Of a stretch of DNA of 64,000 nucleotides, positions 43,169-50,951 are shown in pieces. The stretch spans positions 158,620-222,619 of the forward strand of contig NZ_JAIQZM010000006.1 of NCBI RefSeq assembly GCF_023333595.1. The letters are read 5' to 3'. Positions within the stretch are counted from its first letter, which is position 1, and every line of letters begins with the position of its first letter. The DNA is from Argonema galeatum A003/A1. Lineage in GTDB: Bacteria > Cyanobacteriota > Cyanobacteriia > Cyanobacteriales > Aerosakkonemataceae. Under the pieces are notes generated by a model, which saw only the letters and a list, made by a program, of their open reading frames with translations, searched no databases and was not told the DNA's origin. The translations under genes were made by a program, and so were the position numbers.

Positions 43169-43540
43169 ATGAAAGTGTTGAAAGCCTTAAAATCTATGGC
43201 TGTCATGGCCTTATTATCCGTTGGCATGACTGGGTTTAGTTTTCCATCTGCGGCGAATGCTAGTTCAGTAGTTGCTCGCAGCGTTCGTTATGAGAGTGAA
43301 GTAACTACATATTATAACCGAGGTGGATATGAGATTGCTAGCGCTGGGACAAGTTGTCGGCGCGTTAGTACAAATGGCGGTCGGTTGAATGTCCGCAGCG
43401 TTCCTGGTGGTCGTATTGTTGGCAAATTGTACGGCGGAACTCGTGTCTGGATTACCGGGTATCGGTCTAATGGTTGGGTACGAATCACTGGCCCAGCGCG
43501 TGGTTATGTATCTGGCAGTTATCTGAGGTCTTGCCGATAA
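43169..43540 (+). CDS. Secreted bacterial SH3 domain protein
   Basis: ATG 43169 (123 residues) is preceded by GAGAAGGAA; an in-frame start at 43094 would add a non-secretory leader and is unlikely. A signal peptide (LKSMAVMALLSVGMTGFSF, then AANAS) precedes a linker and an SH3b domain: GGRLNVRSVPGGRIVGKLYG, RVWITGYRSNGWVRI, ARGYVSGSYLRSC. Such domains bind cell-wall peptides; a periplasmic or outer-wall role is expected. Two Cys flank the domain. Confidence 0.8.
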   Translation: MKVLKALKSMAVMALLSVGMTGFSFPSAANASSVVARSVRYESEVTTYYNRGGYEIASAGTSCRRVSTNGGRLNVRSVPGGRIVGKLYGGTRVWITGYRSNGWVRITGPARGYVSGSYLRSCR

Positions 43541-43564
43541 GGAGAAGGCCCGATCGTACAAAGG

Positions 43565-43602
43565 TAAGTTGTTGCGCTTTAGCGCTAAAGCGCAACAACT
43601 TA
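43565..43602. repeat. Perfect palindrome, GCGCTTTAGCGCT family, copy 2
   Basis: AAGTTGTTGCGCTTTAGC pairs with GCTAAAGCGCAACAACTT with no loop (43566-43601), extended by one more pair outside. It lies 25 bp after the SH3 gene and may act as a terminator-like structure. Confidence 0.8.
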
Positions 43603-43636
43603 TCTAAAATGCGTGTTCAATATTCCTCATATAACG

Positions 43637-43763
43637 CAAGTTGCTAGTTATATAATCGAGGCTGGTATTAGGTACGTTGTTGCGCTTTAGCGCTCTTATC
43701 CAAGTTCCTATAAAAGCGCTAAAGCGCAACAACATACCCAGCGTGCAAGTAACGAGCAACTTG
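43637..43763. mobile_element. Miniature inverted-repeat element with GCGCTTTAGCGCT core
   Basis: Outer arms CAAGTTGCT (43637-43645) and AGCAACTTG (43755-43763) enclose the palindrome 43671-43738 (GGTACGTTGTTGCGCTTTAG and its complement with a 20-base loop). The flanks GAGGCTGGTA and GTAACGAGCAACTTGAG recur around the copy at 50875-50926 (AAGGCTGGTA, GTAATGAGCAACTTGAG), so the element is about 127 bp and not just the palindrome. Confidence 0.65.
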
Positions 43764-43863
43764 AGCTATTAGTTTAATTATATCGGATATTCGGTTAAGT
43801 AGTTGATCTTTTAGCTTGTGGGCGTTATAATCTTATCTTATATCTACTTAAATACTTAATTCA

Positions 43864-44076
43864 ATGATTTTGACTGAATTATTACCAAAGTTACAAGAAT
43901 TACCCCGTGCTGACAAGTTACGGGCGATCGAGTTTTTGGCATTGGAATTAGCGAAAGAAGAAGAGGCAGCACAGCAAAAACCAACTTTTGCTAGCGTCAC
44001 CCTGTATAATTCGTTTGAAGCTGCCCATACATTAGCAAAATTGCTAGAGGAAGACAAAAGAGCAAATAATGTGTGA
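43864..44076 (+). CDS. Small helical protein upstream of retropepsin-like gene
   Basis: The 70-residue product (MILTELLPKLQELPRADKLR, AIEFLALELAKEEEAA) is mostly helical with charged residues, and no domain is recognised. Its stop overlaps the next gene by eight bases, so the two are translationally coupled. The size and pairing are like those of an antitoxin-type partner, which is inference only. Confidence 0.65.
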   Translation: MILTELLPKLQELPRADKLRAIEFLALELAKEEEAAQQKPTFASVTLYNSFEAAHTLAKLLEEDKRANNV

Positions 44077-44497
44077 TGGACAAAGATTCCCTTTTATTCA
44101 AAAATTTGATGAGTTTGGTGTATCTTACTGGGTTCCATATCTACCGCTAATGCTTACTTATCAAGGTCGTTCTTTGGAAGTATTAGCATTGTTGGATACC
44201 GGATCTACAGTAAATGTTTTGCCTTATGAAATCGGCTTGGAATTGGGAGTAGTTTGGGAGGAGCAAACACTTTCGATTCCTTTAGCTGGTAATCTGGCTA
44301 GATTGGAAGCGCGTGGATTGCTTATATCATCTACAATTGGTCGATTTCATCCGGTAAACTTTGCTTTTGCATGGACGCGAGCTAATGATGTTCCTGTGAT
44401 TTTAGGATATTTGAATTTCTTTTCTGAATTTGATGTTTGTTTCTATGGTTCTCAGTTAGCTTTTGAAGTTTGTCCAAAGCAAAGTCGCTCAAATTAA
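44069..44497 (+). CDS. Retropepsin-like aspartic protease domain protein
   Basis: The 142 residues hold one retropepsin-like unit: the active-site loop LALLDTGSTVNVLP has Asp-Thr-Gly-Ser, followed by a beta-strand-rich part and VPVILGYLNFFSEFDVCF, which resembles the hydrophobic-hydrophobic-Gly of the second conserved site. No signal peptide or membrane helix, so cytoplasmic. Related single-domain aspartyl protease-like proteins are common in cyanobacteria but their targets are unknown. Start overlaps the small helical gene by eight bases. Proteolytic activity is predicted only from the motif, and needs a dimer. Confidence 0.75.
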   Translation: MCDGQRFPFIQKFDEFGVSYWVPYLPLMLTYQGRSLEVLALLDTGSTVNVLPYEIGLELGVVWEEQTLSIPLAGNLARLEARGLLISSTIGRFHPVNFAFAWTRANDVPVILGYLNFFSEFDVCFYGSQLAFEVCPKQSRSN

Positions 44498-44544
44498 TCA
44501 GTGGTTTTTGATTTAATTTTAGCAAGCAAATGTCCCTCCAGCCC

Positions 44545-47500
44545 CTACAAATTTTCTATCATTTTCTCTCTCATCCAACCGACAATATCTGCAATTAAAT
44601 TCGGTTGACTCGGTGAAAAAGTTTGCAAACACCCCCATCCCCTAACCCCTTCCCCCGCAACGGAGGAAGGGGAATTATTATTACTCCCCCTCTCCGTTGC
44701 GGAGAGGGAGTTGGGGGGAGATGTCACCACACAAATCGCGCCATCAAATTTGCTCAATGCTGTCAGAAAGGGAAGGCTAAATCCTGTGGGTGTGGCTGTG
44801 AGTGCTGTGGAATCGTAGCAGATGAAAAACAGGGGATTTTCGTTAATGCGGCGCAGGTAATTCCAATAAAGTTTGAGTTTTTGCATTGTTTCTGGATACC
44901 CATTCTGCCACTCTGGACAATTTTGATTTAGCATCTGGTCGTAAATTTCTGGGGCGGGGTTTTCGGGGTCGATGAATTGGTGTGTGTCAATACAAATTAG
45001 CTTTACTTTGCTGCATAATTCGGGTTGATTGTTAATAGCTTCCGCAAGGACTTGGGGTAAGTTTGCTATGTTGAGGTTTGCTGTTGCGGTGTTGGTAAGG
45101 GTGTCTTGGTGCCAAGCTTGATAGAAGTCGGGGTAGGGCAGATTTTGGGCAATCTCCCAAAAGTGTTTGTAACATTTTTCAAAGAAGTCAAAATTGTTTT
45201 CGTATGTTTCATTATTAAGGTGGAGTTTGAGGGAAATAACTACACATTCTCGTTGTTCATCATTGGTGATGATTTGCTCTAAACTATTAATTGCTTGCCT
45301 TTGGAGCGATTTATCTTTAGTGGTATCCAATAAATTAACTAAAGCTGCAATCGCTTGTTGATTACCTATGCCGACTTCACCCAGATCCTCAGTTGCTCCT
45401 CTACGGATATCTGCATCCTTCGTATTTTGTATCAATTTTATTAAAATATCAATCGCCTCTGGATTCCCAAAATCGACGTTACCTAAACTACAGGCTGCCG
45501 ATCTCAAAATATATTCGTCCTGAGAATTGGCTAGTAAATTCCTAAAGTAGGAAATTGCGTGTTGGTTATTTCTGCCAATTACGCTAAGACTTACAGATGC
45601 TTTATTAAAGATATTTTGCTTTTTAGTTTTAGTGAGTTCTAGCTGCTTTATTACAGCGTTGATGGCTTTTGGGTTGCCAGGGTCAATGATACCCAAGCTA
45701 TAGGCTACTACATCACAGATATATTCATCTTTGGTAGTTTCCAATATATTAACTAAAGTGGCAACTGCCTGTTTATTCTTAGGTTCAATTTCACCCAAGC
45801 TATAAGCTAATTTCCAACGATCGTATTCATTTTCATTATTAGTAGTTCTCAAGCGGTTACATAAAATATTGATTGCTTCTTCATTACCCCTGCCAACTTT
45901 TCCCAATTTCTCAGCAATTCGCCAGAAGGTATACTCATCTTGAGCAGTTGTCAGTAGCTTAACTAAAGCTAAGATTGCTTGTTGATTATTTCTGGCAATT
46001 TCGCCTAAGCAAGAGGCAGCCATTTTTTGGATAGATTCATCAGAACTGTTTTCTAGTACCTTGATACAATATCTAATTGCTTCTGGATTACCGGGGTTAA
46101 TTTCACTCAAAATATAAGCTGCTATAAGGCCAGTATTTTCATCTTCAGATTTTTCTAGTAAATTGACAAAGTAGTTAATCGACTCTAGATTACTGGGGTT
46201 AATTTTACCTAAACTATATGCTGCGAACCAACAGACAGGTTCACTGCTACTATTTTTCAGCAGTTCCACTAGAACTGAAATTGCCATTGTCCTATCTGTC
46301 TCTGGTAAAATTTGTATTGCTTCTCTTGCGATATTTTCTATTGCAATATAATCAAAGTATGTCGTTGATTGTATTTCTTCTACACAAATCCAATTCAAAA
46401 CGTTTTTGACAATCTCTTGAGATTTTTTAGACTTAAACTCATTAATCCCAGCAGCAGCAAGAAAATAACTACGATACCAATATGAATTTCCATAACAACC
46501 CGTTTTAAAGGTCATTAAACTCTCAACAAACTCCTCCTTCTCCTCATCCGCAATATCTCCACGCCCCAACCACAGCAAAATTACCTCTCGCCACTGCCTC
46601 TCAAAAATGCGGTAACTGCAATCAGAAACAGGGGGAATTTTGTGAAGTAAGAAAAAGTGCCAATCCCCAATTGCACAAGCGGCGAAATATTCCTGAAACG
46701 TCGGATGGAAGAAAGCGTAAACAGGCTTTTTCGTGCGGGAATCCCTGTCAACTAAAACCAACCATCCCAATTCATCAGCTAAATTAAACCACACCTCCTC
46801 CATCTGCTCAATGGCAAAATCTTGCTCAATCCGAAACCGATTAACGCTTGACATTGCCGCTAAAGCCAACTTTGCCAAAGCTTGTTGAATCTGTTTTTTA
46901 TCCCTCTGGTTTAATAATCGCTGTTTCTTCGAGAATTCCTCTTGTTTCCACTCAAAAAAATAAGTGGTAAATTGCTCATAAAGTGCCGCCTTCGTTTCCG
47001 GCAATTCCTGTTCGGGTACGCACCAAGACTGACACAACATCGACAACCGCAGGGGATTGCGTACCAGTTCTTTGATTCGCTCTTTTCCCGGTTCTTTTAA
47101 CTGTCTTGTTAAGCGTTTTCCCTGTTCTCGCCAAAAAGTTTCATTGCTACCAACCGGGTTGGCCCCCCCTAACCCCCCAACTTTGGGGGGAGAAAGAGGA
47201 AGAGGGGGGCTAGATGTTCCCCCCAGGATTGGGGGGTTAGGGGGGCTAGATGTTCCCCCCAGGATTGGGGGGTTAGGGGGGCCGACAGAATTGCGCCGTT
47301 TCTCATCCTGACTCGCCTCTTCAAACCACTGGCGAATAAACTCATCCACATCATCCGGTTCAAATTCCAATGTTTTATATGTATCAAAATCCGTCAGGGT
47401 ATTGCTAATCGCCGCATCCCAAACATTCAATCGACAAGTTAGCACCACCCGCGCCTTACCCACCCAGTCTGTCAGTTGTTCCCGAATTGTCGCCAACGCC

Positions 47501-48120
47501 TCGATAGGGGAAGTCGCCGCCATTTCATCCACCCCATCCAACAGCAAGCATACTTTACCTGCTGCGAATAGTTGCTTGAATTCTTTTCTGATTTCTGGCG
47601 TGACATTTTCGGCATCATAATCGATAAATTGCAGCGCTTTTGAAAGCCAATTATTGAGTAAATAATCGGCAATTGTGCTAGAACGTAAATCTGCCAATCG
47701 AATACAAATTGGAAAATTTTCGTTATGTGACGGTAGGGGCGGGTTTATCCGAGATGTTTGCGGATGACAAGAGGTATCTGTTAAAAACCCGCCCTGAGTT
47801 GTTTGTGTTTCGTGAGGCGTATGTGACGGTAAGGGCGGGTTTATTTCAGATGTTTGTGGGTGACAAGGGTTATCTACAAACCCGCCCCTACATAATCTAT
47901 CTGCTAGTTCTCCTAACAGCGTAGTTTTTCCCGCACCCGGTTCGCCAATAATCGCAATATGCTTGCGTTTTTCCGTGTGATTTTCGGCAATAACTTTCAG
48001 AAAAAAAGCATCATCTTTATAAGTTTGGACGATTTGCAGTTCTGGTTCTTTCTGGCGTGACTCTTCGCCAGTGGGGTTTGGTATGGGGTTTGGTGTTTTG
48101 GGACGTTCCATTAATCCCAA
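44545..48120 (-). CDS. NACHT NTPase with HEAT-like repeats (main part; frame split from its N-terminal domain)
   Basis: From TTG 48120 the product is 1191 residues, but the same frame is open back to the TGA at 48274-48276 and the extra codons read VDWRDICNQVLATQQ and YELNIYVPLGLMERP, a block that precedes the NACHT domain in cyanobacterial relatives. NACHT: Walker A GEPGAGKTTLLGEL, Walker B VCLLLDGVDEMA, sensor VVLTCRLNVW. About 620-1000 are HEAT-like repeats (LVKLL, AASCLGEI, etc.), then a conserved tail (FFICYDSTALTATPTG, DGAICVVTS). Four stretches come from palindromic repeats. NACHT proteins are often defence or signalling switches; the role here is unknown. Whether the gene works despite the stop is open. 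Confidence 0.8.
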   Translation of the reverse strand: MGLMERPKTPNPIPNPTGEESRQKEPELQIVQTYKDDAFFLKVIAENHTEKRKHIAIIGEPGAGKTTLLGELADRLCRGGFVDNPCHPQTSEINPPLPSHTPHETQTTQGGFLTDTSCHPQTSRINPPLPSHNENFPICIRLADLRSSTIADYLLNNWLSKALQFIDYDAENVTPEIRKEFKQLFAAGKVCLLLDGVDEMAATSPIEALATIREQLTDWVGKARVVLTCRLNVWDAAISNTLTDFDTYKTLEFEPDDVDEFIRQWFEEASQDEKRRNSVGPPNPPILGGTSSPPNPPILGGTSSPPLPLSPPKVGGLGGANPVGSNETFWREQGKRLTRQLKEPGKERIKELVRNPLRLSMLCQSWCVPEQELPETKAALYEQFTTYFFEWKQEEFSKKQRLLNQRDKKQIQQALAKLALAAMSSVNRFRIEQDFAIEQMEEVWFNLADELGWLVLVDRDSRTKKPVYAFFHPTFQEYFAACAIGDWHFFLLHKIPPVSDCSYRIFERQWREVILLWLGRGDIADEEKEEFVESLMTFKTGCYGNSYWYRSYFLAAAGINEFKSKKSQEIVKNVLNWICVEEIQSTTYFDYIAIENIAREAIQILPETDRTMAISVLVELLKNSSSEPVCWFAAYSLGKINPSNLESINYFVNLLEKSEDENTGLIAAYILSEINPGNPEAIRYCIKVLENSSDESIQKMAASCLGEIARNNQQAILALVKLLTTAQDEYTFWRIAEKLGKVGRGNEEAINILCNRLRTTNNENEYDRWKLAYSLGEIEPKNKQAVATLVNILETTKDEYICDVVAYSLGIIDPGNPKAINAVIKQLELTKTKKQNIFNKASVSLSVIGRNNQHAISYFRNLLANSQDEYILRSAACSLGNVDFGNPEAIDILIKLIQNTKDADIRRGATEDLGEVGIGNQQAIAALVNLLDTTKDKSLQRQAINSLEQIITNDEQRECVVISLKLHLNNETYENNFDFFEKCYKHFWEIAQNLPYPDFYQAWHQDTLTNTATANLNIANLPQVLAEAINNQPELCSKVKLICIDTHQFIDPENPAPEIYDQMLNQNCPEWQNGYPETMQKLKLYWNYLRRINENPLFFICYDSTALTATPTGFSLPFLTALSKFDGAICVVTSPPNSLSATERGSNNNSPSSVAGEGVRGWGCLQTFSPSQPNLIADIVGWMREKMIENL
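44629..44724 (-). mobile_element. E1 core repeat inside the NACHT gene C-terminus
   Basis: G/C-rich double hairpin CCCCTTCCCCCGCAACGGAG and CCCCTCTCCGTTGCGGAGAG, the second identical to a part of the copy at 8120-8245. It adds a Ser/Gly/Asn-rich stretch at about residues 1133-1164, between VVTS and the final LIADIVGWM helix. Frame is open. Confidence 0.7.
47158..47285 (-). mobile_element. E2 repeats (CCCCCCTAACCCCCCAA type), three copies, inside the NACHT gene
   Basis: Three successive units pair CCCCCCTAACCCCCCAA or CCCCCCAGGATTGGGGGG with their complements; the last two are identical. They add residues about 279-321, reading PPNPPILGGTSS twice and then PPKVGGLGG. A two-unit copy is at 50768-50826 outside genes. 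Confidence 0.75.
47735..47895 (-). mobile_element. E3 repeats (GTAGGGGCGGGTTT type), two copies, inside the NACHT gene
   Basis: Two copies, each starting GTGACGGTARGGGCGGGTTT and ending AAACCCGCC, add residues about 76-129 (for example SHPQTS-like and INPPLPSH). They lie immediately after the Walker A helix (GEPGAGKTTLLGELADRL), a place where an insertion into a NACHT core would be expected to harm function unless looped out. Confidence 0.7.
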
Positions 48121-48273
48121 GGGGACGTAAATATTTAATTCATATTGTTGTGCTGTTGCTTGGCGGCGGAGTTGTTGTGTTGCTAAAACTTGGTTGCAGA
48201 TATCGCGCCAGTCAACCTGTAGCGGTGTCTTGTCGGGAATTGACTTTGCCCCGTTCCCAGAGGGCGACTCCAG

Positions 48274-48705
48274 TCAAAAGGTGTTGTGTTGAGTAATGTT
48301 AATCGTTTGAGCCTGATTAAGATTATTGATTTTCTCTGCCAATTTAGCCAAGTTTTGGACAGTTGGTTGTTGAGATTGCAGCGTATCTGCTACCGCTTGG
48401 CGATATTGTGCAAGTGTGGGATTTGGATCTGCCTGTGCTGCTGCTGCCAATTCCGTTAATATTTGTTTCAGTTCGTCATTACGATCGCTTATTGACTGCA
48501 CTTCCCACATTACTCGATCGTAATCCAAAGGTTGCTCTGGCGCAAGTTCGATCGCGATCGCCGTATCTGGAGACTCGTGCTTCAGCAATGACCAAAACTG
48601 GCGAACCCTTCCCGTTACAGCATCTCCCAGGTTTTCTCCCGTTTTTTCGATGGCTTTGGTTGCGAGTACGGTTGCGATCGCGGTAAGTATAGTTATAGGT
48701 TCCAT
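48274..48705 (-). CDS. N-terminal domain of the NACHT protein, ended by in-frame TGA
   Basis: The 143 residues (MEPITILTAIATVLATKAIE then KTGENLGDAVTGRVRQFWSL) match the N-terminal region usual in cyanobacterial NACHT proteins, ending in the Asn/Gln-rich NLAKLAEKINNLNQAQTINI. The TGA at 48274-48276 is in the same frame as the following NACHT codons with no gap, so gene and downstream part are one frame cut by one stop. Either this is a nonsense mutation, the short product is a separate small protein, or the stop is read through; the sequence alone does not decide. Confidence 0.7.
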   Translation of the reverse strand: MEPITILTAIATVLATKAIEKTGENLGDAVTGRVRQFWSLLKHESPDTAIAIELAPEQPLDYDRVMWEVQSISDRNDELKQILTELAAAAQADPNPTLAQYRQAVADTLQSQQPTVQNLAKLAEKINNLNQAQTINITQHNTF

Positions 48706-48754
48706 GTCTAAATTCGAGCAATAATTGATTACTTATTCTACTGCATCCGTCAAA

Positions 48755-48895
48755 GTAGGGGCACGGCGTCCGGGATATTTTGGTTACAGGAAAAAGGTTA
48801 ATTATGCCGTGCCCCTACACAACCACTCAAGCGTCCGGGATATTTTGGTTACAGGAATAAGATTAATTATTCCGTGCCCCTACACAACCACTAAA
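48755..48895. repeat. Tandem 65-bp repeat with hairpin arms, upstream of the NACHT gene
   Basis: Two copies of a 65-bp unit starting GCGTCCGGGATATTTTGGTT (48766 and 48831) and ending CCCCTACACAACCACT lie in a row. Arms GTAGGGGCACGGC (48755-48767) and GCCGTGCCCCTAC (48806-48818) form a hairpin. After them come AGTCCACTTTAGTGGACT and GCCTGCGATTCAAATCGCAGGC palindromes (48915-48965). No gene in 48706-49080. Confidence 0.7.
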
Positions 48896-49080
48896 GTGGA
48901 CTGAAAAACCTTCTTAGTCCACTTTAGTGGACTTTCGCTATTAGCCTGCGATTCAAATCGCAGGCGAGTGAGGAAAGCAGGTGCAAGATATCAGCTAAAG
49001 TAGACTATAATTCTATACAAATCAACCATCTCAAATTGGAAATCGTAATAGATGCACCCAAGCAAATAGATACCTCACAG

Positions 49081-49692
49081 CTATCGCAAACTGGATTTCT
49101 TAACTCCTATTAAATCAGACCAATTGATGCGGATACCACCTGCCACATTAGCTTCACGCGAGTTACCATTATTCAGATTCGCACCCACCAGATTAGCCTG
49201 ATGCAAACTAGCACCATTTAGATTGGCATCCATCAAATTAGCCCCAGTCAGATTGGCATTAGTTAAATTAGCATCAATCAAATTGGCAACACCAAGATTA
49301 GCGTTACTTAAATTAGCACCGTTTAAATTAGCCCCAGTTAAATTAACCGAACTTAGATTGGCATTACTCAAATCAGCATTACTCAAGTTTGCACTTACTA
49401 GGGCGGCATCAAATAAGTTAGCATTAATCAAATTAGCATTCTCTAAATTAGTATTAGATAAATTGGCATTAAATAAGTTAGCGCCACCCAGCTTAGCATT
49501 ACTCAAATTTGCCCCTCTCAAGTCAGCTTTACTTAGATCCGCACCCAGCAGATCCGCGCCACTTAAATCGCAATTCTGGCATTGTTTAGTTTCCAGTAAA
49601 CGTTTAACGTGAAGGGGATTTTCAGCTTTAACCGCAGTCGCAAAACTTATTGTGAGTGGTAGTGCTAGACTAACTAAAGTGCTGACTTTCAT
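49081..49692 (-). CDS. Secreted pentapeptide-repeat protein with Cys-x2-Cys cap
   Basis: The 203 residues have a signal peptide (STLVSLALPLTISFATAVKA) and then the cap VKRLLETKQCQNCDLSGADL, followed by about 28 ANLx pentapeptides, so a short beta-helix in the periplasm or on the surface. The QCxxC cap with preceding LL-T-K helix is shared with the kinase at 62291-63580. A terminal IRINWSDLIGVKKSSL segment ends the fold. Function unknown. Confidence 0.82.
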   Translation of the reverse strand: MKVSTLVSLALPLTISFATAVKAENPLHVKRLLETKQCQNCDLSGADLLGADLSKADLRGANLSNAKLGGANLFNANLSNTNLENANLINANLFDAALVSANLSNADLSNANLSSVNLTGANLNGANLSNANLGVANLIDANLTNANLTGANLMDANLNGASLHQANLVGANLNNGNSREANVAGGIRINWSDLIGVKKSSLR

Positions 49693-49921
49693 ATTTTTCG
49701 CTTTTATACTCCTGGTTTGAGATCTAGTTTTCCCAAACTCAGCCCTCCGCTATCATCAGCGAAATTATTTGTTGCATAACTTTTCGATCGCAATCAGTTT
49801 TGCGATCGAGCAGCAAAGCGAAAAATGTGCAACCAAGAAAATACTTAATTTTGTGGCTTTACCGATGGGTATCTTGTAAAACACCCGACGCTACTAGCAA
49901 AAACCCCTGGCTTAATGCAAG

Positions 49922-49972
49922 TAGAACCCCACCCCCAACCCCTCCCCGTCTACGGGGAGGGGAGAAATTCTC
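49922..49972. repeat. E1-type half repeat between the pentapeptide genes
   Basis: GAACCCCACCCCCAACCCCT and CCCCGTCTACGGGGAGGGG form one half of an E1 element with its hairpin; the second half and CTACC ends are missing. Confidence 0.6.
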
Positions 49973-49981
49973 CTTGTGTAG

Positions 49982-50545
49982 CTAGCGAGGCAGTCCGGCT
50001 GCATTAGTCAAATTGGCACCTCTGACGCCATACAAGTTGGCTCCAAACAGATTGGCAGCATTCAGATTTGCCTTAAACAGGTTGGCACCTCTGAGGTTGG
50101 CTGCATTGAGATTGGCTCTAAACAAATCGGCATCTCTTAAGTTGGCGCTAATCATGTCAGCGCCTTTGAGGTTAGCTGAATTCAAATTAGCTCCAATCAA
50201 AGTGGCTTCATTAAAGTTGGCATTAACTAGATTGGCGACGGATAGATTAGCACCATCCAGATTGGCAGCCTTGAGGTTGGCATCGCTGAGGTTGGCACCA
50301 TTGAGGTTGGCACCACTGAGGTTGGCACCACTGAGGTTGGCACCATTGAGATTGGCACCCCTGAGATCGACGTTTGCCAAGTCAGCACCACTGAGGTTAA
50401 CACCACTTAGGTTCAATCCCGCGCCTTGTCTGGTTTGCAGCAACTGTTGAACCTGCGGACGATCTTCAGCGTTAACGGTAGTTACCAAACCAAAACCAAG
50501 GGTTGCGCTCAGCAGTACTGTAGTAGCTAGAATTCTCAGATTCAT
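49982..50545 (-). CDS. Secreted pentapeptide-repeat protein
   Basis: The 187-residue protein has a signal peptide (LATTVLLSATLGFGLVTTVNA) and, like its neighbour, a short helix VQQLLQTRQGAGLNL leading into about 26 pentapeptides (GANLNGANLSGANLSGANLN). The two-Cys cap of the neighbour is replaced by GAG. The two genes are in the same direction and paralogous, so they are probably a duplication, separated by about 290 bp with an E1 half repeat. Periplasm or surface; function unknown. Confidence 0.82.
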   Translation of the reverse strand: MNLRILATTVLLSATLGFGLVTTVNAEDRPQVQQLLQTRQGAGLNLSGVNLSGADLANVDLRGANLNGANLSGANLSGANLNGANLSDANLKAANLDGANLSVANLVNANFNEATLIGANLNSANLKGADMISANLRDADLFRANLNAANLRGANLFKANLNAANLFGANLYGVRGANLTNAAGLPR

Positions 50546-50951
50546 ATTTTTATTCTCCTCTAACCGTAATTTTGCCTAAAACCCCTGCCAGTATTTTTCA
50601 GCCAACGATTAAATTTACTTATTAATATACGTGGCGAAGAGTGTTGTTTTTGTATTTACTCAGTGTATTCACTTATTTTAACATCAAATCTTCAAATATG
50701 GCAATGAGCAGTTAGCGGTTGGTGGAAACCGCTAACCGCTGTGTACCGTGCGAGGTTACAACCATTTTTTGCCCCCCTAACCCCCCAACTTTTTTGCCCC
50801 CCTAACCCCCCAACTTTGGGGGGAAATCTGGCTTTCTCTAGCCCCTAGCTATATCATTAAGGCTGGTAGAAACAGGTATTGGTTGCGCTTTAGCGTTATA
50901 AGAGCGCTAAAGCGCAACTACGTACCCAATCGAAGTAATGAGCAACTTGAG
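50546..50951. other. Intergenic region with repeats downstream of the porin
   Basis: No gene is seen in these 406 bases. They hold an E2 repeat (50768-50826), and the GCGCTTTAGCGCT palindrome 50875-50926, whose flank AGCAACTTG (50941-50949) reaches the porin stop codon. Confidence 0.6.

Noticed and set aside
49223..50450. Long plus-strand frames opposite both secreted pentapeptide genes
   Set aside because: They are mirror images of the ANLx codon repeats (reading KLAxLRLAP-type repeats) and have no signals of their own.
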